Source: Heligmosomoides polygyrus polygyrus
Taxonomy: Eukaryota > Nematoda > Chromadorea > Rhabditida > Heligmosomidae
Direction: 5' to 3'
Assembly (NCBI GenBank): GCA_947396885.1
Contig: CANDYH010000001.1
Location: forward strand, 1 to 64,000
DNA length: 64,000 nt
Position numbers and translations under genes: made by a program. Each line of letters begins with the position of its first letter. Within the stretch, counting starts at the first letter, position 1. The notes beneath the pieces were generated by a model. That model was not told the DNA's origin, did no database searches, and worked only from the letters and a program-made list of their open reading frames with translations. Positions 35,040 through 46,619 of this stretch are shown piece after piece.

Positions 35040-37669
35040 TGCCTTTATTGTAATGTGCGGTCTCTCCAAAAGAATTCTTTGGCGCTTCAGCTTTCGATAA
35101 AAAGCCTGAACAGCGATATAATCGTTATCACAGAATCTTGGCTAAATGGGTCAGTGGATATTGCACCTCTTTTGGGTAGTTTGTGCAGCAATTTCTCCTA
35201 TGCAAGGTGCGACAGAATTCATAAAAGAGGAGGTGGAATACTCGTTCTTTTCAGGCTTCCAATCCTTTTTGAAACTGTGTGGTCTGAATCCTTCGCTGAT
35301 GGCTTTGAAATACTTTGCTGTGACGTAAAACTACCTCAATCCATCTTGAGACTCATTGCCGTATATAGAGCTTCCAACTCTTCAATGAACAGTACTATGC
35401 AACTTATTAAAGTACTAAGTGACCTTTCTTCTTGCGACGCGCAATGTGTTATAATGGGCGACTTCAATCTGCCTGACATTGACTAGTCCAGTCAGGCCGC
35501 CTCTTCTTGTGTTACCATGGTGTCAAGGCGTTTTGTGGAGATGTGCCAATCATATAAACTCCATCAAAATATTTTGACACCAACTCGTAATCGCAGTGTC
35601 CTAGACCTCATTCTCACAAACCATTCATGTATTGTCAAAAACATTGTTATCCGGTCACCAATAGGTTCTAGTGACCACTCGAGCATCACCTTCACCATTA
35701 AGTCTTTCATAATGAAACCAACCTATCGACTTCGCAAATCCTTTTACAAGGCCGACTATGATCGAATATGCCGATTCTTACTGTCCCTGGGTTGGAGAGC
35801 ACTCCTTGAAAGATACTCTAACGTTAACGACAAGTATGAGTATTTCTTATCTATTCTGTACGAATGTATTGAGAGATTTGTTCCCAGTGAAAGAATTCCA
35901 TTGAGTTATGGGAAACTTCCACCAAATCTTGCAAGGCTTTTTGAGCAGAGAGAAAAAATGTGGTTCATTTATTACTACAATCCTAGCTCTAATAATTTCG
36001 ATCGTTTTAAAAATTTAAGCGATAGATTTGAACGTCTTTTAAGCAGATACCAAAAATACGTAGAGAGGAAAATTCTTGAAAGTCCAAGCAAATCAAAGTT
36101 TTACACATTACTGAATTCCGTACTGAAGCAACCTGAAAGGATCCCCACTTTAAAGGATGAAGCGGGTCTTTCTGCAATAACGGAGTTATCAAAGGCATCG
36201 ATGCTAGCTAAGCATTTCCAAAAATCATTTTCTGATTGCACAGTCAGTGATGATCACTTGGAGAGTGAGGACCCGCCATACCTTATGGAAAATTCAATCT
36301 GGTTTTACAAGGAGGAGATCTTCAAGGACCTATCTACTTTGCCCGCGGACTACACCAATACTCCAGATGATGTACCATCATATTTTATTCTGAGAGTTGC
36401 CATTGCCATATCTTACCCGCTTGAGCATATATTTAACGCCAGCTACATGTTAGGTGAAGTACCTGCTCGTTGAAAACACTCGTTCGTTACTCCGATCCCA
36501 AAGAAAGCACCCTACAATCTGGCCGCAAACTACCGTCCTATAAGCATCATCTCGGTTTTCGCAAGGGTATTTGAAAGAAAGCTCAAAACAGCTCTTGTTG
36601 CTTACCTTGAATCGAATTCGCTTATTCCCAAAAATCAGCACGGCTTCCGAACTGGTAGGTCTACCGAGACATTAATGCTGTCGGCACTGAATGACTGGAC
36701 ACACGCTCTTGATCAAAAGGTTAATGTAGACGTCATCTATTTTGATTTTATGAAAGCTTTCGACAAAGTTCCATTCAGCAAATTGATCTTTAGCCTTGTA
36801 GGAATAGGTGTCCATACTAGAATAATTAACTGGGTTAAAAACTTTTTAGCAAACAGGACCTTCCAAGAATCAACGAATCGCTTTCTGAATCATACCCGGT
36901 TACTAGTGGTGTCCCACAGGGTGGCGTCCTTTCTCCAATTCTTTTTATTATATATACTGCTGGGATTCCCTCCTTAATTGATCAACACGGTGTCACCTGC
37001 AAAATGTTTGCTGATGACATCAAAATAGTTGATAGAAAGGTCTATCATCTTGATCATCAGCCGCTCAGTAGTGCACCTATTGTGCGGGACCTAGGTTTCA
37101 TTCTAGACACAAAGCTTTCCTTCAGGCAACATTGTGAAGATGCGGCTAAGAAAGCTAACAGAATCGTGCATAATATCCTTAAATCATTGAAAACAAATTC
37201 GGTCGTTCACATGGTGCTCGCATACAAAACATATGTCAGGCCTGTACTTGAATATGGTACCACAGTATTTAGTCCTAAATGCAAACGTGAAATCTCTACA
37301 TTGGAATCTGTACAAAATAGCTTTACAAGAAAGCTCTTGATAAGAGTACATGGGTGTAATTATGCTAACATTCCATCGGCTCTTGAGAGAAACAAGCTCT
37401 TCAATTTACGCACCCTTGCTTTTCGTAGGAAACGATATGATCTAATCACCATATATAAGCTGATCAATGACATGTTGGATCTTCCTCTTCAGGAATTTTA
37501 TTCACTATCTTGCTCTAATACTAGAGGTGGTCAGATGAGGATCCAGATTCCAAAAGCTAGAAGTAATATAAGGTCTAGGTTTTTCACAGACCGAGCTGGA
37601 ACCGAATTTCAAACGTTTTCGAAGAAAAACATTTTAAAATCGCTAAGGCAATACAAAAAGACTTATTGA
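35040..37669 (+). pseudogene. LINE ORF2: endonuclease and reverse transcriptase
   Basis: The endonuclease has IVITESWLNG, RGGGILVLF, VIMGDFNLPDID followed by a TAG stop (35484-35486), and SSDHSSITF. Reverse transcriptase follows with KKAPYNLAANYRPISIISV, QHGFRTGRSTETL, VIYFDFMKAFDKVP, SGVPQGGVLSPILF (after a frameshift) and the catalytic FADD box at about 37006-37017. Directly after FADDIKIV the sequence jumps to a segment with LGFILDTKLSF, so several tens of residues of the thumb region look deleted. The C-terminus ends at 37669 with RSRFFTDRAGTEF, the usual CR1-like end pattern. Confidence 0.87.
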
Positions 37670-38239
37670 CAGGTATCTCCAGGATGTTCCTTAATAGTTT
37701 GCTTCCAACTGTTGCCGCTGTCTGTCGCTTGTACCTAGCAGTATATTTTTACTCGCTCTGTTCTGGTTCTTAATGTGCATGTTCTGTTTGTTCTATTTTT
37801 TGCGTCGATATCCACGTATAAATAAATAAATAATCGCTTCGTTCAATAACCAGATACTCATATAGAAAGCAAGCATTATGTACTTTGTTTCCACTACGGG
37901 ACTGTGCTTTCGAGCAAATCTTCTTCACGCTAGTTTTTTACACTTAACCTTGACGTCGTTGGTGCTGCTGGAAGGTGAGACGGAGCGTTGACAGTGGTAT
38001 GAATGGCGAAGACGAATGCAGCCACTGGACAAGCGAACGCTCACGTTCGAGACAAGAGAAGACTGTTTTGGTAATTTCGCGGCTCCTGGGTGGAGCCCAT
38101 CCTCATCGGCGGCCAATCACAAAGTGACAGGTCACGGCCGCGCAGCATCGATTGGTCGGACGGAGTGCACCGACGATGACGTGACACAAGCCAACAGCTT
38201 CAGGAACTAGCCAACTACTGCGCAAATCTGATCAAATCG

Positions 38240-38640
38240 AGAATCTGGTGAGGTCATGTGGTTCTGCATGCTCAAAGATGCGCTGACCATCGACGTTACG
38301 TCACCCGTATCCGAAACCACCATGCCAACTGTGACCGTTTTTTATTGCTCCAACGTGACCATTAAGATCACCTGCAACGATAAATACTCCAATGACGGGA
38401 ATTCTGCTGCCTACTCATCGAGCAGGCTCCAAAACTCAACCTTGTATCTTCCGGAGTAGCCAGTCTGTGGAGCATATTCAGAGAAGAGGTGATACAATCG
38501 CCGTTCAGCAGCGACAAAGATCTTCATCGAGCGGTCGCTAAAACGCTTCACACTTCTAATCGGGTCTTGGAAGCGATCGGAGACAATTATGCCAACACGG
38601 CTGGTAGTCATGGGAAATTTAAACGGTGAGAGTTCATATT
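38240..38640 (-). pseudogene. RTE-like LINE endonuclease fragment
   Basis: The minus strand encodes TTSRVGIIVSDRFQDPI, then FVAAERRLYHLFSEYAPQTG and EFWSLLDE. After a frameshift it continues with IVAGDLNGHVGA and GGFGYG. These match the endonuclease type of the element at 41494-44353 (TTSGVGMIVSERF), and this fragment supplies the part that element lacks. It is a small isolated piece. Confidence 0.75.
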
Positions 38641-39310
38641 GACCAGTAAAGGATGAAAGAATAGAGTTGATTTTGTGATTGGGGTTCGAATTAGTGTCTA
38701 AAATCTGCAATTAATTTTAATAATCAGACTTATCCTCAGTCACGGTATTGCAAAAGTCACAGATATCGATCCTACTTTCGGCGTAAGCAAACACGCTGGC
38801 GTTCGTGCTGTCGCGTCGTAAGGCGATCTTCTGTACATAGAGGGACTAAACTGTCTGTAAGTCTGTGTGTGCGTTCGTTCGCGCGAAATAAATGACTGTA
38901 AGCCACTTTTTACTGCGTGAGGAAGGAGGCGACTAGTGAATTGCGGGTGATAAAAATGTGATGGCCTTCTGGCATGTTTCAGAGAAATAAACGGAAGAAT
39001 GGACTTACCGATTAATATCCATCGATTTGTGTGGATTTCTTGAGACAAAATCCTAGCCAGTGGTTAATATGCCCGCTCGGACTGTTCTTTAATCAGTCTT
39101 CACTTCTCCGCAAATGCTTGTAATCGCCGAAGTGATCTAGAAAGGAATTAGTCTTGGAATAGTGGGATTGCGGCAGCCGTTTTGGAGATTACGTTGGACT
39201 ATTTTGAAGTCAAATTATACACTTCGCACGCCGAATTGACACCTCCAGGGATGCCTGACGCTTTTGAAATCAACTTGAACGTCTTCCAGTACGAGCGTCT
39301 TCTAGGTTAT
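38641..39310. other. No gene recognised
   Basis: No supported exon, RNA gene or repeat was found in this intron-like stretch. Confidence 0.3.
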
Positions 39311-39313
39311 GCC

Positions 39314-39452
39314 TAAGGGCCCGTTTATACTTCGATGCCGAGCGACGCGACGCGACGTATTATGGCCACATTGATCGAGCAACGCGATCAATCAATTTGG
39401 CCAGTTTACATGCCGTCGCATCGCTGGGCGTCGAAACTATAAACGGGGCTTA
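39314..39452. mobile_element. Short MITE with terminal inverted repeats
   Basis: The left end TAAGGGCCCGTTTATACTTC and the complementary right end (CTATAAACGGGGCTTA) form an inverted repeat of about 35 bp with CGATGCC and GACGC blocks inside. The total length is about 139 bp. The TAA/TTA at the ends may be part of a three-base PIF/Harbinger-type target site, but this is not certain. Confidence 0.65.
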
Positions 39453-40072
39453 AGACTCTCTATGAAGGTTCGAGTAATATTTTTCTAAGGAGAGTTCAGT
39501 TTGAGTTTCTTAAAAATTCTTTAATTCACTGCTTTGAACAGAGAGCGTGCCGTTTGAATTTTTTAAAAAATGTTTGTAAGAAAATTATGGTTTAAAGCTT
39601 ATTCAAGAGTGTCGAAAGGCAGCAGATTTTAGCATGTTCTGGGAAGAGATAGTGCCGTGCACTCTTATAGCTCCTTTCGATTTTTATTTGATCAACAGTT
39701 GAAATGCAGCTTAATTGAATCGTCGAAGTGTATACATGCGAGTTTTCTACAGTTGTCACTTAGGAACCGTTGACAAGTGTGTTATTCCGCGCAAGTAGAA
39801 TTTTCGCCATCAATAAAATGAAAATTACGACATGGTGAAGAGTGCACGGCGCAGTCTCTTCTTTTAGCAGCAAAAAAATTGCTGTCCTCTTGCATTTAGA
39901 ACACGATTTAAGAAGCATTTTCAGGCAATTCGCTCAGTTGTTGGGACAGGTAAATTTAAAAAATTGCGAAGACATTCTCACTAAATTTTTCGTGGAGAAA
40001 AATTATTCTAATTTTTTTTTTCGGGAGAGCCTATTAATTTTTTTTTCACGGAGTTTATCAAATTTTTAGCCG
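39453..40072. other. No gene recognised
   Basis: This is AT-rich intron-like sequence with T runs near 40010-40050. Nothing else could be supported. Confidence 0.3.
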
Positions 40073-40237
40073 GATTCATCAACGACTTATAAAGATTTGA
40101 CAGAGAAATTACAGCGGAAACTCCTAAAAAACACTATTTAACCCGGCTTTTCAACAAGCGAATGGAGAAATGCTGGCGTTATCAGGGTGTTCCGCTGTAA
40201 TTTTTTTTGACAAATCTCTGTAAGTCGCTGGTGAATC
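40073..40237. mobile_element. Short MITE, about 165 bp
   Basis: The left end GATTCATCAACGACTTATAAAG and the reverse complement of the right end (GATTCACCAGCGACTTACAGAG) form imperfect inverted repeats extending about 50 bp inward through GATTTGACAGAGAAATTACAGCGGAA. No coding capacity. The superfamily is unknown. Confidence 0.65.
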
Positions 40238-40507
40238 TGACGCCTGGAAAGTGATTGATTCGTTTCGATTTGGAGGACGCTTAGTTTGATTTCAAAAATA
40301 TTAAGCTTGCTTAAAGAGTATCCAATTTTGCATGAAAGTAGTATTTTTGGATTCCAATATGCTAAAAGATAGCTTTCTACCTATATAGGCTTTGTTTTGG
40401 TCAAAAACTTTTCGAAAAAAAGACTTAATTGAATTAAGCGAGACGTTAGACGTTAATTCTGTTAAAGAATCCAAGAAGCATGTCACTAAGGCTATACATA
40501 TCTTCAG

Positions 40508-40839
40508 AAAGCAAAGAATCTCTCGGGAGGTCAGAAAAGGAAACTCTGCTTGTTGATGGCGGTGATCGGAAAGAGCTCCGTCGTACTACTGGATGAGCCG
40601 ACAGCAGGCATGGATCCCGGAGCTCGAAGAGATGTCGAGTTGCTGTTGGAGTCGAGAAAGGTTGATAGGTGTGTTGAGCAGTTGTTCCCTCAATTGATCT
40701 CTCGCATTTGCGATGTAATGCCCAGTTATTGTTTAGAACTGTGCTGCTCACCACGCAATATATGGATGAAGCCGAAGTGTTGGGTGATCGTGTTGCTATG
40801 CAGGAAGACTACCGGATGCGAGCGGGAAACCATTTATAA
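40508..40839 (+). pseudogene. ABCA-type transporter: signature, Walker B and H-loop exons
   Basis: Exon 40508-40668 continues in phase from 33464. It encodes the ABC signature LSGGQKRKL and Walker B with D-loop (VVLLDEPTAGMDPGARRD). Exon 40737-40839 joins in phase and encodes RTVLLTTQYMDEAEVLGDRVAM. The position of the H-loop histidine (usually TTH or STH) reads glutamine, a change expected to impair ATP hydrolysis. The frame then closes at 40837-40839. A further stretch at about 40866-40930 (VGTHVEQANMSLKSLGERHE in another frame) resembles the ABCA segment that follows, so the gene is probably frameshifted here too. Confidence 0.78.
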
Positions 40840-40929
40840 TGTTTCACGGAACGCAGCGCTTCACCACTTCGCGTCGGGACCCATGTCGAGCAGGCCAATA
40901 TGTCGCTGAAGAGTCTTGGCGAGAGACAT

Positions 40930-41474
40930 GAAAAAGTACTGTGTTTTATTTGCTTTTACTGGTCACTACGATGGGCGATCGTGCTTTGATAGCGGTGGAT
41001 CTAGGCGTGAGTTTATTTCCCCTCACACCTATGCGTTCACTGTCGTAGTGATTAATTAACGTCAAAGTCGCTGGAGAGGACAAAGCGCTTGGTGGTGTAA
41101 GCTGCACACAAAAACCTTGCAATATGTTCAGGCTTCTGAGGCGACGATTCTGTTGAAATAAAAGATCAAATAAAAATTATTCTTGAAAATTTCGTCTTAG
41201 CACAGTATTAACGAACAATTAATTTTGGAGAGGTTTCAAGAAGAAAAAAAAGCTGGCGACATACTGGATACCTCATTCGCATTTATTGCTTTATGATGTG
41301 CTAAGCGATCAACGATGTCGCTGTGCTCATTTTTCAAGCTATGGCAGACCGCGTATCGGCCTTCAGCAGCATAACCTATAGAATAGAATAACGTACAGCT
41401 ATTCGCCATTTCATGATTGGTCTTTAATCAAACACTGCTAGCAGAAAAATGCATGGAGTACGAATTAACCTTGT
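40930..41474. other. No gene recognised
   Basis: This sequence lies between the last transporter exon seen and the second RTE-like LINE. No later transporter exons (second membrane domain or second nucleotide-binding domain) were found. Confidence 0.35.
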
Positions 41475-41698
41475 TGTTAGAAGTAAGGACAGAGGTGGCT
41501 CCACGTGGTGCCACTGGAAACTGCTTGCTTTTGCGAGCCGAGCCAAACACGGACATTCGAATGCAGGCGACAGGCCCTAGGGACAGGCCGGCCTACGAAC
41601 ATTTGTGTCACATCATTTGATTGATGACGTTCAAGAGGTTTTGAGATAATGCTACGGCGTCCGCGGGAGCCGACGCGCACTCGCAAAGACCGGCGAGT

Positions 41699-42055
41699 GT
41701 GAAAAGTATGCGAGGGTCCCTGATGCGAGGACGGCATCGGGGGGCAACTGAGCTAGTCCGAAAGTCCCGCAACGTAGGCAAGACCCGCGTAGCAACGTTG
41801 AATGTGGGTACGTTGACGGGCCGCTCGTGCGAGTTGGTTGAAGCACTAGAGCGAAGAAAGATAGATTTCTGTGCGGTGCAGGAGACGAGATGGTCCTGCT
41901 GCAAGTCGAGGGACATTGGCCGCGGCTTCAAGGCCGTTCTGTGCGGCAGTCCCAGGACCACCAGCGGTGTCGGTATGATCGTCTCCGAGCGTTTCCGTGA
42001 CGCGATTGCAAGCGTAGAACGTTTCGATGATCGCTTGATGAAGATTGTTGTATGA
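41699..42055 (+). pseudogene. RTE-like endonuclease, N-terminal part
   Basis: This part encodes TRVATLNVGTLTGRS, DFCAVQETRW (with the catalytic-type glutamate) and TTSGVGMIVSERF, the start of an apurinic-type endonuclease of RTE LINEs. It breaks off after LMKIVV, where the next frame begins with YDLTIVNTKFRKRDSHLISF. About 100 residues carrying the GDFN/GDLNG motif are therefore missing. Confidence 0.82.
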
Positions 42056-44344
42056 CCTCACCATCGTGAATACCAAATTTCGAAAGCGTGACTCTCACCT
42101 TATCTCGTTTTATAGCGGGAACGCTAAAACGCAGATTGACTATGTCCTTGTTAGGCGTCGCGACCAAGGCTTTGTCACAGACGCGGAGACCGTGCCGTAT
42201 GAGACGGTTGCCACGCAACACCGTCCACTGATCTGCTCGCTGAAGATCACACCTTCGAGGTGTAAACATGCCGAGCGATGCGGGTCGGCTAGAATCAAAT
42301 GGTGGCGACTGAAAGAGAAAGAAGCGGCAGTTATTTCTCGCATTCGGTTGCCGACGGTGACAACTGTCGACGAAACCTGGAAGAATGCTACCGATGCGAT
42401 AACTCGGGCTGCACGCCTCGAACTCGGCACAACGAAGCCTGGACGACGCTGGGTCGACAAGCAGGCATGGCTGTGGACTGATGATGTCAGAGAGAAAGTC
42501 CGAGAAAAGAAACGCCTCTATCACGTATTCATCGGTGATAAAACAGTCGATAATTGGCGGAATTATCGAGAAGCGAAGAGAGCGGCAGAGAAAGCTGTGG
42601 CAGCTGCCAAAGCCGCGCACTATGCTGATGTGAGCGAAAAACTGGAAACGCGCGATGGTGAGCGTTATCTTCACCGGCTCGCAAAAGCTCGTTGTCGCCA
42701 AGCAGAGGACATTGAGAAGTTATTTGGCATTAACGACGAGAACGGTCATCTTCTGATGGATCGTAGGAGGGCTGTGAAGCGATGGCACGACTACTTCGAG
42801 GAAATCTCGAATGTTGAATTTGACCATCCTGCTATTCCATTTATATCTCCTGTATACGGTCCCGTTCAGAAGATCACAGTGAGCGAAACCGAAGCAGCCC
42901 TGAGGAAGATGAAGTCAGGCAAAGCCACTGGCCCTGATGACCTGCCAGCCGACCTGTGGAAGTCGAAGGGCTGTTGCCCTGCTGACTGGCTGACAGAGTT
43001 TTTCAATCAGGTTGTTGCTGAGAAGAAAGTGCCCGAGAGCTGGCAGCAAAGCACGACTATCCCGATTTGGAAGAAGAAAGGCAGTCCTGCGGACTGCGCT
43101 AGTTACCGTCCAATTCGCCTTCTTTCGCACACCATGAAAATCTTTGAGCGAATTGTCGATGCACGTATCCGAGACGTCGTCCAGCTTTCCACGAATCAGT
43201 GTGGTTTCGTGTCTGGCTGTGACACTGTTGATGCCATTCACGCTGTTCGTCTTTTGCTAGAGAAGCACCGCGAGAAACAAAAACCGGTGCATTTTGCCTT
43301 CCTGGACTTGGAGAAGGCCTTCGACCGCGTTCCGCGAGATGTTATATGGTACGCGTTGCGAGAACATGGTGTTCCTGAAGAGCTTATTGAGCGGGTGCGC
43401 ATTCTGTACTCTTGCCCAAGGAGTCGAGTGCGAGCGCCAGCGGGCACCTCGACGGAATTTCCCATCGCTGTAGGGGTGCATCAGGGATCTGCGCTATCCC
43501 CACTGCTCTTCGTCGTCGTGATGGATGCAATATCACGAGATCTCCAAATGGCGGCACCTTGGACGTTGCTGTATGCTGACGACGTCATGCTTGCATGCGA
43601 AGACAAAGCAGAGCTCGAGCGACAGGCACAGGCGTGGTGCGATCGCTTAGCATTGTTCGGACTCAAGCTAAACGTCAAAAAGACGGAGTACCTGACGACG
43701 GATGTGAATGAGCTCGGATCTATCAAGATCAATGGTATTGAGCTCTCACGAGTGACATCTTTCAAGTATCTCGGATCAACGATCACGTCCGATGGCAGCC
43801 TAAAGTTGGAGGTGAGTGCACACGTGAGTGCAGCCTGGTCCAAATGGCGCTCGCTGAGTGGGGTGCTTTGCGACAGGACAATACCTGAGCGCCTCAAATC
43901 GAAGGTTTATAGAACAGTCATCCGCCCAGTAGCGACGTACGGTGCTGAGTGCTGGCCCGTGACGAAGGAAATTGAAAGCCGCCTCAGTGTAATGGAAACG
44001 AAAATGCTACGGTGGACGGCTGGAGTTACGCGTTTGGACACGTTCGCAACGACACCATACGACAGAAGTTCGGTGTCGCCCCGATAGCCGAGAAGCTGCG
44101 CGAAGCTCGTCTTCGATGGTACGACCACGTCCTCCGCGCTAACGACGACACCGTCCGTAAGATTGGCCTGAATCTTGAGGTCCCTGGAAAGCGGCCCAGG
44201 GGACGCCCGAAGCAACGTTGGCTAGATACGTTGCACTTGGACTTAAAGATGGCTGGTGTGCACCCTGATCAAGCATTTGATCGGGAGAATTGGCGTCACT
44301 ACACCAGAAGAGCGGACCCCGCCACCAAGCGGGACAGACGCTAA
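42045..44344 (+). pseudogene. RTE-like reverse transcriptase, long open frame
   Basis: One frame is open for 680 codons (42045-44087). It has the endonuclease end (QIDYVLVRRRD and TQHRPLICSL), a long linker, then reverse transcriptase with SGKATGPDDLPADLWK, SYRPIRLLSHTMKIFERI, FLDLEKAFDRVPR, GVHQGSALSPLLF and the catalytic YADD box at about 43572-43583. After a frameshift near 44030-44060 the C-terminus continues to 44344 with LRWYDHVLRAND and RPRGRPKQRWLDTL. Key polymerase residues are intact. The only lesions seen are the upstream deletion and this late shift. Confidence 0.88.
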
Positions 44345-44383
44345 TGAAAATAATGTTAGAAGTAACGACAGAAATCTTCACGT

Positions 44384-44665
44384 CATTTCTCATCTTGTGA
44401 ATTATAGATCGCTTTGCGGTCGCCATAGAAATGCTCTAGAAAATTTCAAGTGTCAAGCTGTCAGCAGACGATTTCATGAGGGCAATATAACAGCAACTAT
44501 TATAATACGTCTACCTGAAACGATGAACCTTGAAACGATGCGCTTGAAAGCGTTCTATTACTTTACCGTTGCGGTTCCACTAAAATCATTCATAGAACGA
44601 AAGCTTAGCAACGCGTTTGCTGAAGAAGCAACGAAAGCTAAGCAAAAGCACTTCCTGCTCTAATA
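44384..44665. repeat. Dispersed repeat, copy 1
   Basis: This segment of about 280 bp resembles 47500-47790 in the same orientation. Shared blocks include GCCATAGAAATGCT, GCTGTCAG, GATTTATGA-like and CTAGCAACGC followed by GAAGAAGCAACGAAA. It flanks the LINE insertion and the Tc1-like element, so both probably landed in an older repeat. The repeat type is unknown. Confidence 0.6.
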
Positions 44666-44667
44666 TA

Positions 44668-45579
44668 CAGGGTGAACCAAAATAACGTGGACAAGATTTT
44701 TTCGTCATAATTATAAAACAACCAATAAAAAACGAGAAAACGTCGACTAAATTACAACAATACAAACATTAGGGCAATCATGTTCAAGTGGCTTCGAAGT
44801 GGCCTCACTTGGAGCGGATGCAGAGGGCCAAACGTTTCGCGAATTTTTCGGCGATATGCCGCAGGTCATCAGGAGACAACCACTCCCACTCCTGGTGCAA
44901 GGATTGCTTCAGGAACTCGAGACTGCGGTGGCGTTTGACGCCGACCCTTGCCTTTAAAATGCCTACACACTGTAGTCCATCGGATTCAAATCCGGAGAAT
45001 ACGGCAGCCATTCCGAAGGCGTGATGAAGTCGGAGAAATTGACCTTGCACCACGCCTCACCTTCGCATTATGTGCGGGTGCAGAGTCCTGTTGGAACGTC
45101 CAATGGGCATCACCGAAGTGCTGGTGGGCCCAAGGAAGAACTATGGACTCGAGAATGTCTTGCTGGTACACATCTTCGTCGGCTTTCACTCCTTTATCCA
45201 CGAAACCAGGAGTCTTGCCGCTGGCACAGATTCCGTCCTAAACCATGACAGATTGTGGGTTTTGGACGATAGCAGAGGTGCTTGGAGCTCCTGCAGATCA
45301 CATCCTACCATTTTGGCGACTGTGCGCCTGCTCCACGGTGTACAGCTTCTCATCCGCGAACGGAATCTGTTCCCAGGTACGGATTGCGGCTCATCGTCGA
45401 AAAATTCGCGAAACGTTTGGCCCTCTGCATCCGTTCCAAGGGAGCCCACTACGAAACCACTTGGACATGACGTACCCTAATGTTTGTATTGTTGCAATTT
45501 AGTTGACGTTTTCTCGAATTGTTGGTTGTTTCATAATTATGACGAAAAAATCTTGTCCACGTTATTTTGGTTCACCCTG
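44668..45579 (-). mobile_element. Tc1-like element with long inverted repeats
   Basis: The element is 912 bp and follows a TA at 44666-44667; the right flank reads CA where TA is expected. The ends begin CAGGGTGAACCAAAATAACG. The outer 105-107 bp on each side (44668-44774 and 45475-45579) are nearly identical inverted copies, and weaker similarity continues inward to about 190 bp. The minus strand carries a transposase remnant. The same family is represented by the fragment at 10496. Confidence 0.87.
44805..45449 (-). pseudogene. Tc1-like transposase remnant
   Basis: Minus-strand blocks in three frames give TDAEGQTFREFFDDEP (from 45449), then KADEDVYQQDILESIVLPW, HWTFQQDSAPAHNAK (about 45080-45120) with the second catalytic aspartate, YSPDLNPMDYS (about 44975-45007) with the third, and a C-terminal KQSLHQEWEWLSPDDLRHIAE. 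The motif set is that of Tc1/mariner-type transposases with DxxxxPMD spacing longer than mariner. Frameshifts and stops make it inactive. Confidence 0.8.
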
Positions 45580-46350
45580 CATTGTGTGATCCTTTAAAAA
45601 ATCATGCAAACTGAAAAAAAAACAAGTAGGAACCCAGAATTCCTTGAAATTCCCTTAGAATCTTATAAAATCTTAATAGTAAGTGCAGCAGTAGGTGGGA
45701 AAGTATGAGATGGAGTGCTGTTTACATGAAACCGCACATTCCCAACAAACAAAATAAGAGGAAAGGAGCGACATTGTTCTGTGACGACATCAATCCATAT
45801 TTTATTGTCACCTGATCCGTTGTCTAACAGGAAGACCATAATATATTTATTACACAAAACTTGTCGATACAAAATACATAAATATGGAACAATTAAGAAT
45901 AAAATACAGATTAGAGAAGAGCTGCAGTGCGGAGGATGGCATAGTCCACTTCAGCGAAGAGATTAAGCTGGCCAGTATTTGTCACATCCATGTGAAATGA
46001 GCTTTGACTTGAGGACAATTATAAGAAGAGATTCGCAAATTGCTACACACAGCGCACATGAACAGGATCAATCAATAGGGTGACAATGGAACACAAATGG
46101 AAAAGTCGAAATTCTCGCTTTTCTCTGTAAAAAGCGTTTCGCAACAAAGCGGATGGTGGTAGTGCAGTTTTTAACCCAAAGCTGCGACCAGTTGATGAAG
46201 TCGACTACGTTCGCTATCAACACCAATTATTTATACTGAGCATTGTCATGCATGACCGATATGTTCCACACCAACAATAAAACTGAGTCTCAATTTTTTA
46301 AGCAATTTTGGGTTTCTGCACCAATAAATACGAGGTTCAGGTGTAAGATC
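45580..46350. other. No gene recognised
   Basis: This is AT-rich sequence after the Tc1-like element. No exon, RNA or repeat could be supported. Confidence 0.3.
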
Positions 46351-46619
46351 CTGACAATCAATGAATCTGAAGGGTTTTTCGATAATATCGCACTTTAAGG
46401 ACGACTTCTACAGAAGCGTGGACCTAGACGAGCGTACCATTCGTACTTCCTTTTACTCCCAACTTTTCACGACTGCCATCGAAGACGGACAATCAGGCGG
46501 CAGAATATCAGATGAGGGTAATGGTCCGAAATCCATAGGAATGGGCGAAACGATGATCGAAAGTCATAACACGCTAAGCGCTATATGGGAACCAGTTGCT
46601 CAAGAAAATGTGCGAAACT

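Larger units (their letters stand above)
34091..37834 (+). mobile_element. CR1/Jockey-like LINE, two ORFs, decayed
   Basis: This plus-strand non-LTR retrotransposon ends in an (AATA)n tail at about 37819-37834. ORF1 lies at 34255-35006 and ORF2 (endonuclease plus reverse transcriptase) at about 35040-37669. ORF2 is interrupted by one stop in the endonuclease, one near 36471, a frameshift around 36870 and an apparent deletion after the FADD box. No target duplication could be identified. It sits in the intron between the Q-loop exon and the signature exon of the transporter. Confidence 0.85.
41494..44353 (+). mobile_element. RTE-like LINE with 19-bp target duplication
   Basis: The insertion is flanked by TGTTAGAAGTAAGGACAGA (41475-41493) and TGTTAGAAGTAACGACAGA (44354-44372), 18 of 19 matching. 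It encodes an endonuclease start (41699-42055) and, after an internal deletion, an endonuclease end plus reverse transcriptase (42045-44344). The 3' end is a short GCTAATGAAAATAA tail. It is the best-preserved LINE in the window but lacks the middle of the endonuclease, so it is non-autonomous. Confidence 0.92.

Noticed and set aside
41699..44344. Treating the 680-codon frame as a host gene
   Set aside because: Reverse-transcriptase motifs, a 19-bp target duplication and a short A-rich tail identify it as a LINE.
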